A stretch of DNA of 64,000 nucleotides from WHSW01 sp963729075 (GTDB taxonomy: Bacteria > Actinomycetota > Thermoleophilia > Solirubrobacterales > 70-9). The notes beneath the pieces were generated by a model. That model made no database searches. It was given only the letters and a program-made list of their open reading frames with translations, and was not told where the DNA came from. Where the stretch lies: positions 124,001 to 188,000 of the forward strand of contig CAVSMU010000003.1 of the NCBI GenBank assembly GCA_963729075.1, given 5' to 3'. The translations under genes and the position numbers were made by a program. Every line of letters starts with the position of its first letter. Within the stretch, counting starts at the first letter, position 1. This document shows positions 1 to 8,434 of this stretch, piece after piece.

Positions 1-71
1 TCTCCGCGGTGACGCGCAGGCGAGGCGCATACTGACCGACCTGTAGGAGTCGTTCTCCGTCGGATCTTCGG

Positions 72-779
72 ATGAGCCCTTTCAACAAGGAAGATTTTGC
101 GAATCTCTACGACCGAGAGGTCTGGAGCGTCTATGGATTCATCGGCTATCGGCTGACCTCCCGTGCCGATGTCGAAGATCTCACCCAGCAGACTTTCGAG
201 AAGGCGCTGAGAGCCTGGGAGAAATTTGATCCCCGCCGCGGTGAGGCAAGGGTTTGGCTGCTGGCGATCGCCCGCAATTTGCTCATCGATCATTACCGAA
301 GCAATAAGTCCGAGGTCGGAGCATCTTTCGAAGAATGTGATGAGTTGCCCTGGGTGACCACCGAGCCGTCTCCTGTGGAGAGGCTGGGGATCGATCCCGA
401 GCTCGAGGCTGCGCTGGCAAAACTCGGGCAACGCGAGCGGGAGCTGATCGCGCTGCGCTTTGGCGGAGATTTGAATGGCCCCGAGATCGCCCGTCTGACG
501 GGTCTCAGCCTGGCCAACGTCCACCAGATCCTCTCCCGCTCGCTCCGCCGGCTTCGCGACGAGTTGAAGCGGGAGCCCGGCTCGAATTTAGGGCGCGAGA
601 GGGCCGGTGCCAGCCAGGCCAGCAATGGCGATCGTGAGCATCAGAGCACCCGATCCGGCATAGGCGGCAATGAGCCGTCGAACCCTCGTCGAGGATCTGT
701 GTCGGCTCTCGTTAACGATACGACGCCTCAGCGCTCCCCTAAACGCCGCGCGGGGGACCGGGCGCGAGGACTCCAATAG
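72..779 (+). CDS. ECF-type RNA polymerase sigma factor
   Basis: A sigma-70 family ECF factor that would direct RNA polymerase to a small regulon. Region 2 lies at about residues 10-80 (DVEDLTQQTFEKAL, then RVWLLAIARNLLIDHYR). Region 4 is an HTH at about residues 120-168 (RERELIALRFGGD, then GLSLANVHQILSRSLRRLR). Conserved sequence ends near base 575. The last ~65 codons are low-complexity and antisense to the small membrane protein at 588-815, so the true stop may lie near 590 if one base is misread. No anti-sigma factor of a known family is adjacent; the convergent membrane protein is a candidate partner. Family call is firm, the C-terminus is not. Confidence 0.85.
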   Translation: MSPFNKEDFANLYDREVWSVYGFIGYRLTSRADVEDLTQQTFEKALRAWEKFDPRRGEARVWLLAIARNLLIDHYRSNKSEVGASFEECDELPWVTTEPSPVERLGIDPELEAALAKLGQRERELIALRFGGDLNGPEIARLTGLSLANVHQILSRSLRRLRDELKREPGSNLGRERAGASQASNGDREHQSTRSGIGGNEPSNPRRGSVSALVNDTTPQRSPKRRAGDRARGLQ

Positions 780-815
780 TCGCGCGACCGAGTCGTGTTC
801 GGGTTCCGTAGTCAT
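588..815 (-). CDS. small single-pass membrane protein, possible sigma partner
   Basis: A 75-residue protein with a polar, Arg-rich N-terminal half (SRPVPRAAFRGALRRRI) and one membrane helix near the C-terminus (GALMLTIAIAGLAG). The start is supported by an AGGAG ribosome site about 6 bases upstream of the ATG on the minus strand. It converges with the ECF sigma gene and overlaps its 3' end by ~190 bases. The shape (short cytoplasmic segment plus one helix) suits a membrane-tethered regulator, but no zinc-finger anti-sigma motif is visible, so the role is inferred from position alone. Confidence 0.55.
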   Translation of the reverse strand: MTTEPEHDSVARLLESSRPVPRAAFRGALRRRIVNESRHRSSTRVRRLIAAYAGSGALMLTIAIAGLAGTGPLAP

Positions 816-834
816 TTCGTTCTCCTGTGCATGA

Positions 835-2823
835 TCAGCGGCTGAATAACGCCGAGCGTGGGTTCAGCTCACGCGCCCGGTCATAGGCTGCCCTGGCTGC
901 CTCGCGGTCCCCTTGCGCCTCCTCGATTCGAGACAGCACATACCAGGTGCGCCAGTTTGTCGGCTCCCGCCGCGTCGCCTGGCGCGCCTGTTCGGCTGCG
1001 GCGCCGAGGTCGCCCTGCAGCTCGAGCACGAGCGCCTGCTGAAGTGGTGGTGTTGCGGCCCATGGCTCAACATTTCCGGCGGTCCGGGCCTGTTCGAGCG
1101 CCGAATCGACCTCACCCGCGTTCACGTCGTCCTGGCTCGCGCGAACCGCCTTGGTGCCGATGAGCGGGATGCCGATGGCGGCGAGCGCCAACGCTCCCAA
1201 AACACCTAGAACAATTCGGGGCCGCGGCCCTTGGGCGTTCGGCGATCCGTCCTCCTTCGGATCCCTCGCAGCGAGGATGGCGGCAGCGAGAAGCAGGAAG
1301 ACAATCGGTATGAGCGCCATCTCCCAGGCCCAATCAACAGCGGCGGCCGTGGCGAACGCGATGCAGGCGGCCGTTGCGGCTGCGATCCACGGTCGAGTGT
1401 CGAGGGGTGCGGCAAACGCTCGTCGGATGCCGAAGCCGATCACGCCAAAGATGAACCCCGAGATCAGAAGCAGGCCGGGCACTCCCAACTCACCCAGAGC
1501 TTCGAAGAACAGCGAGTGCGCATCCCGAACGAATCCCGGCAGAGACCCTTCGCGCGCCCAGTAGAACTCCCACGTTCCCGGTCCGATTCCCGTCAGCGGG
1601 TTCTCCACGGCTGCGTCCACCGTTGCGCTCCAGTATTGATAGCGGCCATTGCCGCTTGCGCTCTCGAAGCGTCCGGCGGTATCGCCGGCCGCAGGGCTTG
1701 GCTCCTTAAAGACCTCCCACGACTCCGACAGTTTTCCAGGCAGGTCGATGGCGGCCGCTGCGGCGATTGCGACGACCAAGAGGACGGCGAGTCCACGGCC
1801 GGTGGCCCTCCGACTGAGCCGCGGCTGAGGCAGGAGCCGGTGGCGCTCGGCAAGCCCGAAGGCCGCGCGCAGAAGCGCTACGCCGGTGCACACCACGAGC
1901 ACGATCGCGATCATCTCGTTTCCCTGATCGAGGGCCGCCTGGGTGGAGAGCCCGTCCTTGAGAGCCGTGCGCTGGGTCGCCGCGACAATCAGCATCGCGC
2001 CTCCCAGCCCTGCGAGCGCGACGCTTGGCAGGATTTGAAATCGTTTCGGAGACAGCACGACGAACGCCACCAGACCGACTCCGATCTCGATTGCACCGCC
2101 GCGCGAGAGCGTGTAGAAGGCGACGAGGGCCATCACCGGAACGGACGCGGTGGCAAGCGCCTGAGTCGCTATCCGGCGCGAGTTCACTGCGATCGCCAGG
2201 AGCAGCGGCGTGCCAATCGCCATCAGCGCTGCGAGGGCGTTCCAGTAGTCGACCGGGAAATTCAGCCGTGCGACTGCGATCTCGAGAGCCTTGCCTGTTT
2301 CGTTCGCGGGGAACCAGGGCGGATGCAGGCGCGAGAGCAGGGCAAGCGCCCCGATCACCGCGAGGGCGGCGCCGACCGAATAGACCGTTCGGCGAACCGC
2401 ATCTCGGCCGTACGCGTTGAGCGCGAGAGTGAACACCCCCGCGTAGGTGGCCACCCTGGCCAATTCGGCGACGGTGCGCTCCTGCGATTCGGACCAGATG
2501 AGACCGATCGCGGTCCATGCAGCAAAGGCGCAGAGTCCAGCGAGCGCGATCCAGAGGCGTCGCGGCACGTTCGTCGATGGGAGGACGCCCACGATCGCGC
2601 CCAGCACCACGATCCACCAAATCGCGACCCCGACCTCGCTGCGGACGACTGCGTCGTAGCCACCGCCTCGCAAAGCGAGATACAGGATGAGGATGAAGGG
2701 CAGCACCGTCCCGGCGAGCACCGGCCCAGCCTCACGCCGCGCCGCCCGGAGACTGAAGAGCTCGCCGAGACGGTGGCGGCGAACTGCATCGCCACGCGCA
2801 TCGATCTCGCCAGGATGCGCCAT
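835..2823 (-). CDS. O-antigen ligase-like polytopic membrane protein with TPR tail
   Basis: A 662-residue multi-pass protein of the Wzy/WaaL (O-antigen ligase) superfamily, expected to polymerise or transfer lipid-linked glycans at the outer face of the membrane. About a dozen hydrophobic segments span residues 35-540. The ligase signature region is the periplasmic-type loop near residues 385-440 (GNGRYQYWSATVDA, NPLTGIGPGTWEFYW, DAHSLFFEALGELG). The last ~90 residues form TPR-like helices (EPTNWRTWYVLSRIEEAQGD). An AGGA site precedes the ATG at 2823. It is divergent from the glycine-rich secreted protein at 2904 and has a frameshifted paralogue at 42942-44850 in the same arrangement. Confidence 0.86.
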   Translation of the reverse strand: MAHPGEIDARGDAVRRHRLGELFSLRAARREAGPVLAGTVLPFILILYLALRGGGYDAVVRSEVGVAIWWIVVLGAIVGVLPSTNVPRRLWIALAGLCAFAAWTAIGLIWSESQERTVAELARVATYAGVFTLALNAYGRDAVRRTVYSVGAALAVIGALALLSRLHPPWFPANETGKALEIAVARLNFPVDYWNALAALMAIGTPLLLAIAVNSRRIATQALATASVPVMALVAFYTLSRGGAIEIGVGLVAFVVLSPKRFQILPSVALAGLGGAMLIVAATQRTALKDGLSTQAALDQGNEMIAIVLVVCTGVALLRAAFGLAERHRLLPQPRLSRRATGRGLAVLLVVAIAAAAAIDLPGKLSESWEVFKEPSPAAGDTAGRFESASGNGRYQYWSATVDAAVENPLTGIGPGTWEFYWAREGSLPGFVRDAHSLFFEALGELGVPGLLLISGFIFGVIGFGIRRAFAAPLDTRPWIAAATAACIAFATAAAVDWAWEMALIPIVFLLLAAAILAARDPKEDGSPNAQGPRPRIVLGVLGALALAAIGIPLIGTKAVRASQDDVNAGEVDSALEQARTAGNVEPWAATPPLQQALVLELQGDLGAAAEQARQATRREPTNWRTWYVLSRIEEAQGDREAARAAYDRARELNPRSALFSR

Positions 2824-2903
2824 CTCATCCTGGAAATACGCGCTGGGCGCGAGAATCCTGACTGATCTGTCAGCCTCAAGGCGTGGGTCGCGTATGGATC
2901 TGT

Positions 2904-3601
2904 ATGCGGAAGCTGACTTGCTCGATGATTGCTATGGGCCTCGTCGCCGGCGCCCTGCCGGCAACCTCGACGGCCCAGGACAACTCCGCGATCGATCAAT
3001 ACCAAGAGAACGTTCCCGAGGCGGGCGGCGGGGGGGGCGGCATCGGGGGCGGGGGCGGCGGTGCCGGCGGGGGCGGCGGGGGCGGCGGGGGCAGTGTGGA
3101 CAGCGGTGGCAGTGGGGGCGGCGGTTCCGGCGGTGGCAGCGGGGGCGGCGGTTCCGGCGGGGGTGGGGGCGGCGGGGCAGCGGGGGCGGCGGTTCCGGCG
3201 GGGGCAGCGGGGGAAGTGCGGGCGACGGCAGCGCCGTGCCACCAGCGCCGGCACCGCCGGCAACCCCGGACCCTCAGGCATCCGGCGCCGGTGCCGTCGA
3301 GGGTGGTCCGTCGGCGGCGTCCGACTCGACGAGGACCTCGAAGGAGAAGTCCGAGCCCCATGAGACAGACGCTCGCGCCGGCAGGAAAGAATCCCGCAAT
3401 AAGAAGGAATCCCGCAGTGGATCCTCCGTGCCCGAGCGCTCCGGCGAGGATCCGGCCGGCGGTGCGCTCGGCCCGGCGTCAAGCACGACCGACTCCGGTG
3501 GAGTCGGGGCGTTTCCGATCATCCTGGGCGCTTTGGCGCTCGCAGCGGTGGCCTTCGTATTGATTCGCCGCCACTATGGCGCCGGGGCGGACCCGGTGTG
3601 A
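2904..3601 (+). CDS. secreted glycine-rich protein with YQENVP motif and C-terminal membrane anchor (one frameshift)
   Basis: Unrecognised family. An N-terminal signal peptide (MRKLTCSMIAMGLVAGALPA) leads, just past the predicted cleavage site, into SAIDQYQENVPEAGG, then a long Gly/Ser-rich tract. The frame shifts by one inside the tract, around 3170-3220. The continuation is Pro/Ser-rich and ends in DSGGVGAFPIILG, a hydrophobic helix and RRHYGAGADPV. The stop overlaps the GTG of the next gene (GTGA), which confirms the downstream frame. A paralogue at 44963-45587 shares the N-terminal motif and the C-terminal SGG-helix-Arg layout. GTG 2883 is an alternative start, but ATG 2904 gives the cleaner signal peptide. 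The C-terminus resembles surface-sorting signals; that is inference. Confidence 0.65.
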
Positions 3602-5016
3602 TCGAGTCCAGGCACCACGGAGGCCGCCGTGCAGGACGCGCCGGTGCGGTGGCGGCAGCCATCACGCTGGCATGTTCGGCTGTTGGCGCGAGCGCTGCAT
3701 CGGCGTCGTTCACCACCGGCCTGTGGGGTGCCGGGTACACCTCCCCGGATGCATCGGTGCGCGGCGACGAATTCGACAACACTGTCGAAGCGCGCGCCGA
3801 AATCGCCCGCATCGACGTGGTTTGGAGATCTCTCGTCTCAGGCCAGCCGGCGGATCCGACCAATCCAGCAGATCCTGCCTACGACTTCTCGAGCATCGAC
3901 GCAGCGGTTCGCGATGCCGCACAGCGGGACCTGACCGTGATGTTCACGGTTTACCGGGCACCATCGTTCGCCGAAGGCCCCGACCCTCCAGGCGACGCGC
4001 CCGCCGGGTCGTGGCGCGTAGATCCGCAGGCGTTCGGCGACTTCGGCCGCGCGCTGGCGAGCCGCTACTCGGGAGCATTTCAGGGCCTTCCGCAGGTCCG
4101 GTTCTTCGAGGCTTGGAACGAGCCCAACCTCTCGGATTTCCTCTCGCCCCAGTGGGAGGGAAAATCCCCGTATGCCGCAGATCTTTACCGGCGCATGGTG
4201 AACGCGTTCAGCGCGGCGATTCACGCGGTCAACCCACAGAACGTCGTGGTCGCCGGGTCGACCGCCCCCTACGGCGATCCAGCCGGTGGACGGCGGATGA
4301 GGCCACTTCGCTTCCTGCGAGGCCTTCTCTGCGTGCAGAAGAAGGGGGCCAAGATCACCGCGGCGAAGTGCTCGGATAGGGCGGACTTCGACGTCCTCTC
4401 TCACCACCCGATCAACCTCTCGGGCGGACCCGGGCGAAGCGCGATTCACCCCGATGACGCCTCCACCCCCGACTTCGAACACGTCAAGCGCACACTCCGC
4501 GCCGCTGAGCAGCTGGGCAGGGTCAAGGGCGGGCGCCACCCGGTATGGGCGACGGAGCTCTGGTGGGAGTCCGACCCGCCCGACTCACGCAATGGGATCA
4601 ATCTCGCCAAGCACGCTCGGTGGACGGCCGAAGCGCTCTACAGCCTGTGGAAGCAGGGTGCCGGCGTCGTCATCAATTTCGTCGTCCGCGACATGGTGGC
4701 CGATCGAGACGAGGTGATCGACTCGGGGCTGATCCTGCCTGACGGCACCCGCAAGCCCGCCTTCCAGGCCTTTCGCTTTCCGTTTGTGGTCGACCGCAAG
4801 TCGAAGCGCAGCGCGCTTGCCTGGGGGAAGGCCCCGGTGGGAGGACGCGTGGTGATCGAGCGAGCCAAGGGCGGTGGTTGGAAGCAGGTGGGCGCGAGCG
4901 AGGTCGCGAGCGGCAAGGTGTTCACCGAGAAGCTCAAGCTTGAGCCGCAGTCGGCGCGATTTAGGGCGAAGATCGGGGCGGAGACGAGCCTGGCGTGGAA
5001 AGTGTCGGGCAAGTAG
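3598..5016 (+). CDS. secreted glycoside hydrolase, clan GH-A-like TIM barrel
   Basis: A 472-residue secreted hydrolase. A basic N-terminus and hydrophobic segment (GAVAAAITLACSAVGASA) form a signal peptide. The barrel carries the clan GH-A acid/base motif FFEAWNEPN near residue 180 and the nucleophile region ATELWWES near residue 320. A C-terminal beta-type segment from about residue 400 is Lys/Arg-rich. The start GTG overlaps the stop of the glycine-rich protein by four bases (translational coupling). A close paralogue at 48492-49942 lies beside the second glycine-rich/ligase set. The substrate is unknown; a polysaccharide made by the neighbouring genes is the obvious candidate. Confidence 0.85.
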   Translation: MIESRHHGGRRAGRAGAVAAAITLACSAVGASAASASFTTGLWGAGYTSPDASVRGDEFDNTVEARAEIARIDVVWRSLVSGQPADPTNPADPAYDFSSIDAAVRDAAQRDLTVMFTVYRAPSFAEGPDPPGDAPAGSWRVDPQAFGDFGRALASRYSGAFQGLPQVRFFEAWNEPNLSDFLSPQWEGKSPYAADLYRRMVNAFSAAIHAVNPQNVVVAGSTAPYGDPAGGRRMRPLRFLRGLLCVQKKGAKITAAKCSDRADFDVLSHHPINLSGGPGRSAIHPDDASTPDFEHVKRTLRAAEQLGRVKGGRHPVWATELWWESDPPDSRNGINLAKHARWTAEALYSLWKQGAGVVINFVVRDMVADRDEVIDSGLILPDGTRKPAFQAFRFPFVVDRKSKRSALAWGKAPVGGRVVIERAKGGGWKQVGASEVASGKVFTEKLKLEPQSARFRAKIGAETSLAWKVSGK

Positions 5017-5179
5017 GAGCCGTCTCGCCGCGCCGCCGGTGCCACGACTTTCGCTGACGGGGCAGAGGTCGTACGGCAACATCTGGCTCATGGTCGTGAG
5101 CTCGGACAGGACTGAGGGTGAGGACAAGCTGAAAGACTCCGCTGGTTGAGCGGCGAGCGTTGGTTAGGCTCGCAGCTCG

Positions 5180-5897
5180 ATGACCGATCTCGAAGGGCGC
5201 GTGATCGCGATCGCCGGCGCCGGCGGTGGCCTCGGCCCGACCGTCGCCCGCGCGCTGGCCGACGCCGGCGCGACCCTGGCGCTCAGCGACGTCGATACGG
5301 GCCGCCTCGACTCGCTGGTCGAGCGAACTCGCCCTCGCCGACGACCGCTGCGACGCGCGCGTCGCCGACCTCCTCGGCGACGACGGCGCCCGCGAGTGGG
5401 CGAATGCGCTGGAGGAGCGCTTCGGCCGCACCGACGCCCTCCTTCATCTCGTCGGCGGCTGGCGTGGCGGCGAGCCGCTCGCCCAAGCGCCGCTCTCCGA
5501 CTACGAGTGGCTGCACGACCTTCTCGTGCGCACCGTCCAGCACGCCACCCGTGCCTTCTACGAGGCCCTGCGCGAGAGCGCCCACGGTCGCTTCGTGCTC
5601 GTCTCCTCATCGCAGGCCCAGACGCCGTCCGGCACCAACGCCGCCTACGGCGCCGCCAAGGCGGCGGCGGAGAGCTGGACGCTCGCGCTGGCCGACCAGT
5701 TTCGCGCCGACGAGTCGGTGGCGACGGCGAACATCCTCGTCGTCAACGCGATCCTCACCCCGCAGATGCGCGAGGCGAACCCGGACAAGGCGTACAAGAC
5801 ATTCACGTCGGCCGAGGAGATCGCCGACGCGATCGCCTTCCTCTGCTCCGACTCGGCGGCGAAGATGAACGGCAAGCGCCTCTCGCTCTACCCGTGA
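5180..5897 (+). CDS. short-chain dehydrogenase/reductase (one frameshift near 5323)
   Basis: NAD(P)-dependent SDR-type oxidoreductase. The cofactor-binding glycine motif (AGAGGGLGPTVARALADAG) is near residue 12. After a one-base shift near 5323 the second frame continues with LLHLVGGWRGG, the catalytic Ser in FVLVSSSQAQ, and the YxxxK pair in AAYGAAKAAAESW. It ends NGKRLSLYP. A TAGGCT hexamer lies 9 bases before the ATG with no Shine-Dalgarno, suggesting a leaderless start. The stop overlaps the GTG start of the threonine aldolase gene (GTGA), so the two are probably cotranscribed. Substrate unknown. Confidence 0.75.
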
Positions 5898-6948
5898 GCG
5901 TGAGGGGCTTCGCCTCCGACAACCACGCCGGCGCCCACCCCGAGGTGCTCGAGGCCCTCGTGGCCGCCAACGACGGCCACGCCGGCAGCTACGGCGCCGA
6001 CGCCTGGACCGCGCGCGCCGAGGAGCTCTTTCGCGAGCACTTCGGCGCCGAGGCGCGCGGGTTCTGCGTCTTCAACGGCAGCGGCGCCAACGTCGCCGCG
6101 ATCGACGCGCTCACCGGACCGCACGAGGCCGTGATCTGCACCGACGTCGCCCACATGCACGTCGACGAGTGCGGCGCGCCCGAGCGGCTCGCCGGCACCA
6201 AGCTGCTCACCGTCTCCACCGAGCACGGCAAGCTCGGCCCCGACGACCTGCGGCGCTGGGAGGCGAACCGCGGGCGACGAGCACCGCGTCCAGCCGCGCC
6301 TCGTCTCGATCACGCAGGCGACCGAGCTCGGCACCGTCTACACGCTCGAGGAGACCCGCGCGATCGCCGACACCGCCCACGAGCTCGGCATGCTCGTGCA
6401 CGTCGACGGCGCCCGGCTCGCGAACGCGGCGGCGGCGCTCGACGCGTCGCTCGCCGCGCTGACCACCGAATGCCGGCGTCGACGCGGTCTCCTTCGGCGG
6501 CACGAAGAACGGCTTGGTGGTCGGCGACGCGGTCGTCTTCTGCCGCCCCGGGCTCGCCGCCGACTTCAGCTTCACCCGCAAGCAGATGCTCCAGCTCGCC
6601 TCGAAGATGCGCTTCATCTCCGTCCAGTTCGAGGCGCTGCTCGGGGGGGAGCTGTGGCTGCAGAGCGCCCGCCATGCGAACGCGATGGCGGCTCGGCTGG
6701 CCGACGCCGCGGCCGCCGTCGACGGGGTCGAGATCAGCCACCCCGTCGAGGCGAACGCCGTGTTCGCCCGGCTGCCCCGCGCGGCGATCGACCGACTGCT
6801 CGCCGAGCTTCCCGGCGAGCACCCGTTCTACGTCTGGGACGAGAGCGCCGACGAGGTGCGCTGGATGTGCGCATGGGACACCGCGCCCGAGGACGTCGAC
6901 GAGTTTGCAGCCGCGGTCGCGGCCGCGGTCAAGGGAGCGACGGGCTGA
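5894..6948 (+). CDS. low-specificity L-threonine aldolase-like PLP enzyme (two frameshifts)
   Basis: PLP-dependent fold-type I enzyme that would cleave L-threonine/allo-threonine to glycine and acetaldehyde. The N-terminal frame reads ASDNHAGAHPEVLEAL and FNGSGANVAAIDAL. After a shift near 6265 it reads LVSITQATELGTVYTLEE and LVHVDGARLANAAAAL. After a second shift near 6475 the PLP-lysine segment SFGGTKNGLVVGDAVVF and the C-terminal domain follow. All expected blocks are present in order, so a full-length enzyme is likely if the shifts are sequence errors. The start GTG overlaps the SDR stop, and the stop overlaps the next ATG (TGATG). Confidence 0.75.
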
Positions 6949-8058
6949 TGGTCATCCCCAGCCCCGCCGCGCTGCGCGACCGATTCGAGGGCCGCGTCGC
7001 GCGCTCGATCCCGAAGCTTCCCGGACCGCTCCTGCGCGCGCTCGGCGGCCGGCCGATCCGCATCGACGGCCAGCAGCTCAGCCCGCAGGTGCAGGTCGGC
7101 CTTCGGCTCGAGCGGCTTCACCGGCGGCTCGGAGGTCGCCACGGTCGCCGAGAAGCGGGCTCGGCGCCGCCGCGAGGCACGGATCTTCGCCGGGCCGCGA
7201 ATCGAGGTCGAGCGCGCGTCCGACATCGAGCTGAGCGGCCCCGCGGGACCGATCCCGGCTCGCCTCTACGACCCGCCGAGCGGCGAGCGCCCCGCCCCGC
7301 TCGTCGTCTACTACCACGGCGGCGGTCACGTGATCGGCGACCTCGACACCCACGACCAGCCGTGCCGGTTCCTCGCCCGCGAGATCCCGGCGCTGGTGCT
7401 CGCGATCGACTACCGGCTCGCGCCGGAGCACCCCTTCCCGGCCGCGGTCGAGGACGCCTTCGCCGCGTTCGTCATGGCCCACTCGACGGCCGAGCGTCTC
7501 GGCGCCGATCCCGAGCGGATCGCGGTCGCCGGCGACAGCGCGGGCGGCAACCTCGCGGCCGTCGTCTGCCAGCTCGCCGCCGCCAGCGACGGCCCGATGC
7601 CCGCCTTCCAGGCGCTGATCTATCCGGTCGCCGACTACTCGTCCAAGCGGCGCTCCTACGACCTGTTCGGGGAGGGCTTCTTCCTCACCCGCGAGGAGAT
7701 GGACTGGTATCGCGACCACTACTTCGCCGCCGCCGGGGATCTCGAGGACCCGCGTGCGTCCCCGATTCTGGCCGAGGACCTGTCCGGACTGCCGCCGGCA
7801 CACATCGTGAGCGCCGGCTTCGACCCGCTTCGCGACGAGGCCGAGGACTACGCCGAGCGCCTGCGCGCGGCCGGGGTACCGACCACCCTGCGCCGCGAGA
7901 GCGACCTCGTGCACGGGTTCATCAACGCGGTCGGGCTGGGCGGCCACGCCCGCGAGGCGACCGCCGAGATCGCGTCCGCGCTGCGCACCGGGCTCGCACC
8001 CGCCGGAGTCGCGCGCGCGGATCAGCCACCGTCTAGGCTGAGCGGCGCGCCCGGATAG
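6948..8058 (+). CDS. alpha/beta hydrolase, HSL-type esterase (frameshift near 7110-7130)
   Basis: Alpha/beta hydrolase of the hormone-sensitive-lipase family. Visible elements are the oxyanion motif YYHGGGHVIGD, the nucleophile elbow GDSAGGN, the acid in FDPLRDEAEDYAERL and the histidine in LVHGFINAVG. The N-terminal ~55 residues lie in another frame, with the shift around 7110-7130. The 3' end overlaps the first ten bases of tRNA-Thr on the same strand, which is unusual. A small downstream frame error could mean that the true stop is earlier. It overlaps the aldolase stop (TGATG) and probably forms one operon with the SDR and aldolase. Confidence 0.75.
8034..8039 (+). promoter_or_regulatory. 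candidate -10 element of tRNA-Thr
   Basis: TAGGCT lies 9 bases before the mature tRNA 5' end. The same hexamer sits at similar distances ahead of protein starts at 5180 and 14944. No convincing -35 box is seen. It lies inside the 3' end of the esterase reading frame. Confidence 0.4.
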
Positions 8059-8122
8059 CTCAGCAGGCCAGAGCACGTGCATGGTAAGCACGGGGTCGCG
8101 GGTTCGAATCCCGCTCCGGGCT
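8049..8122 (+). tRNA. tRNA-Thr (anticodon GGT)
   Basis: A complete cloverleaf can be drawn. Acceptor strands GCCCGGA and TCCGGGC pair fully. The D stem is GCTC/GAGC, the anticodon stem CGTGC/GCACG closes the loop ATGGTAA giving anticodon GGT (codon ACC), and the T arm GCGGG-TTCGAAT-CCCGC is canonical. The discriminator base is T at 8122; CCA is not encoded. The 5' end overlaps the last codons of the upstream esterase. No integrase or att-like duplication is visible nearby. Confidence 0.95.
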
Positions 8123-8129
8123 TGGGCGG

Positions 8130-8333
8130 TCAGTCGTGCTGGCGCCGCCGCGCCTCGAGCTCCGCCAGCGCCAGGGCGAGCATCGCGCGCTCGTCGAGGC
8201 CAAGGCCGTCCTCGCGGGTGGTCAGGCCCCAGAGCCGACGCAGACCGTCGTTGGTGAGGCTGAAGTGCGGCTCGTCGCGGCTGCGGGCCAGGAGCCTGCG
8301 TGCGATCGAGTTCCCCTTCCGTCCCAGTCCCAT
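8130..8333 (-). CDS. small conserved-looking protein, unknown function
   Basis: A 67-residue, charged, non-membrane protein starting MGLGRKGNSIARRLLARSRD and ending with a helix LALALAELEARRRQHD. The ATG at 8333 has an AGGGG ribosome site five bases upstream, which I prefer to the longer frame beginning at 8447. It is divergent from the acyl-CoA dehydrogenase and convergent with tRNA-Thr. No family recognised. Confidence 0.5.
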   Translation of the reverse strand: MGLGRKGNSIARRLLARSRDEPHFSLTNDGLRRLWGLTTREDGLGLDERAMLALALAELEARRRQHD

Positions 8334-8434
8334 GTTCCCCTGAACCTCCGTTCGGACTTGCGAAGCTAATCGGCCTTGAGCCCCGCGGTCAACCCACAAC
8401 CGTCGAACGCGGCCGGTCACTAGGGTCCGCCCCG

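Noticed and set aside
1231..2865. Long plus-strand frame opposite the O-antigen-ligase-like gene
   Set aside because: Charged, repetitive shadow sequence; the minus-strand membrane protein has hydrophobic helices and ligase motifs.
3020..3220. GGC/GGG-rich tract considered as a tandem repeat or CRISPR-like array
   Set aside because: It encodes the Gly/Ser body of the YQENVP protein; there are no regular spacers or palindromic repeats.
8049..8333. tRNA-Thr as an integration site for a mobile island
   Set aside because: No integrase, no duplicated tRNA 3' end and no composition change next to it.
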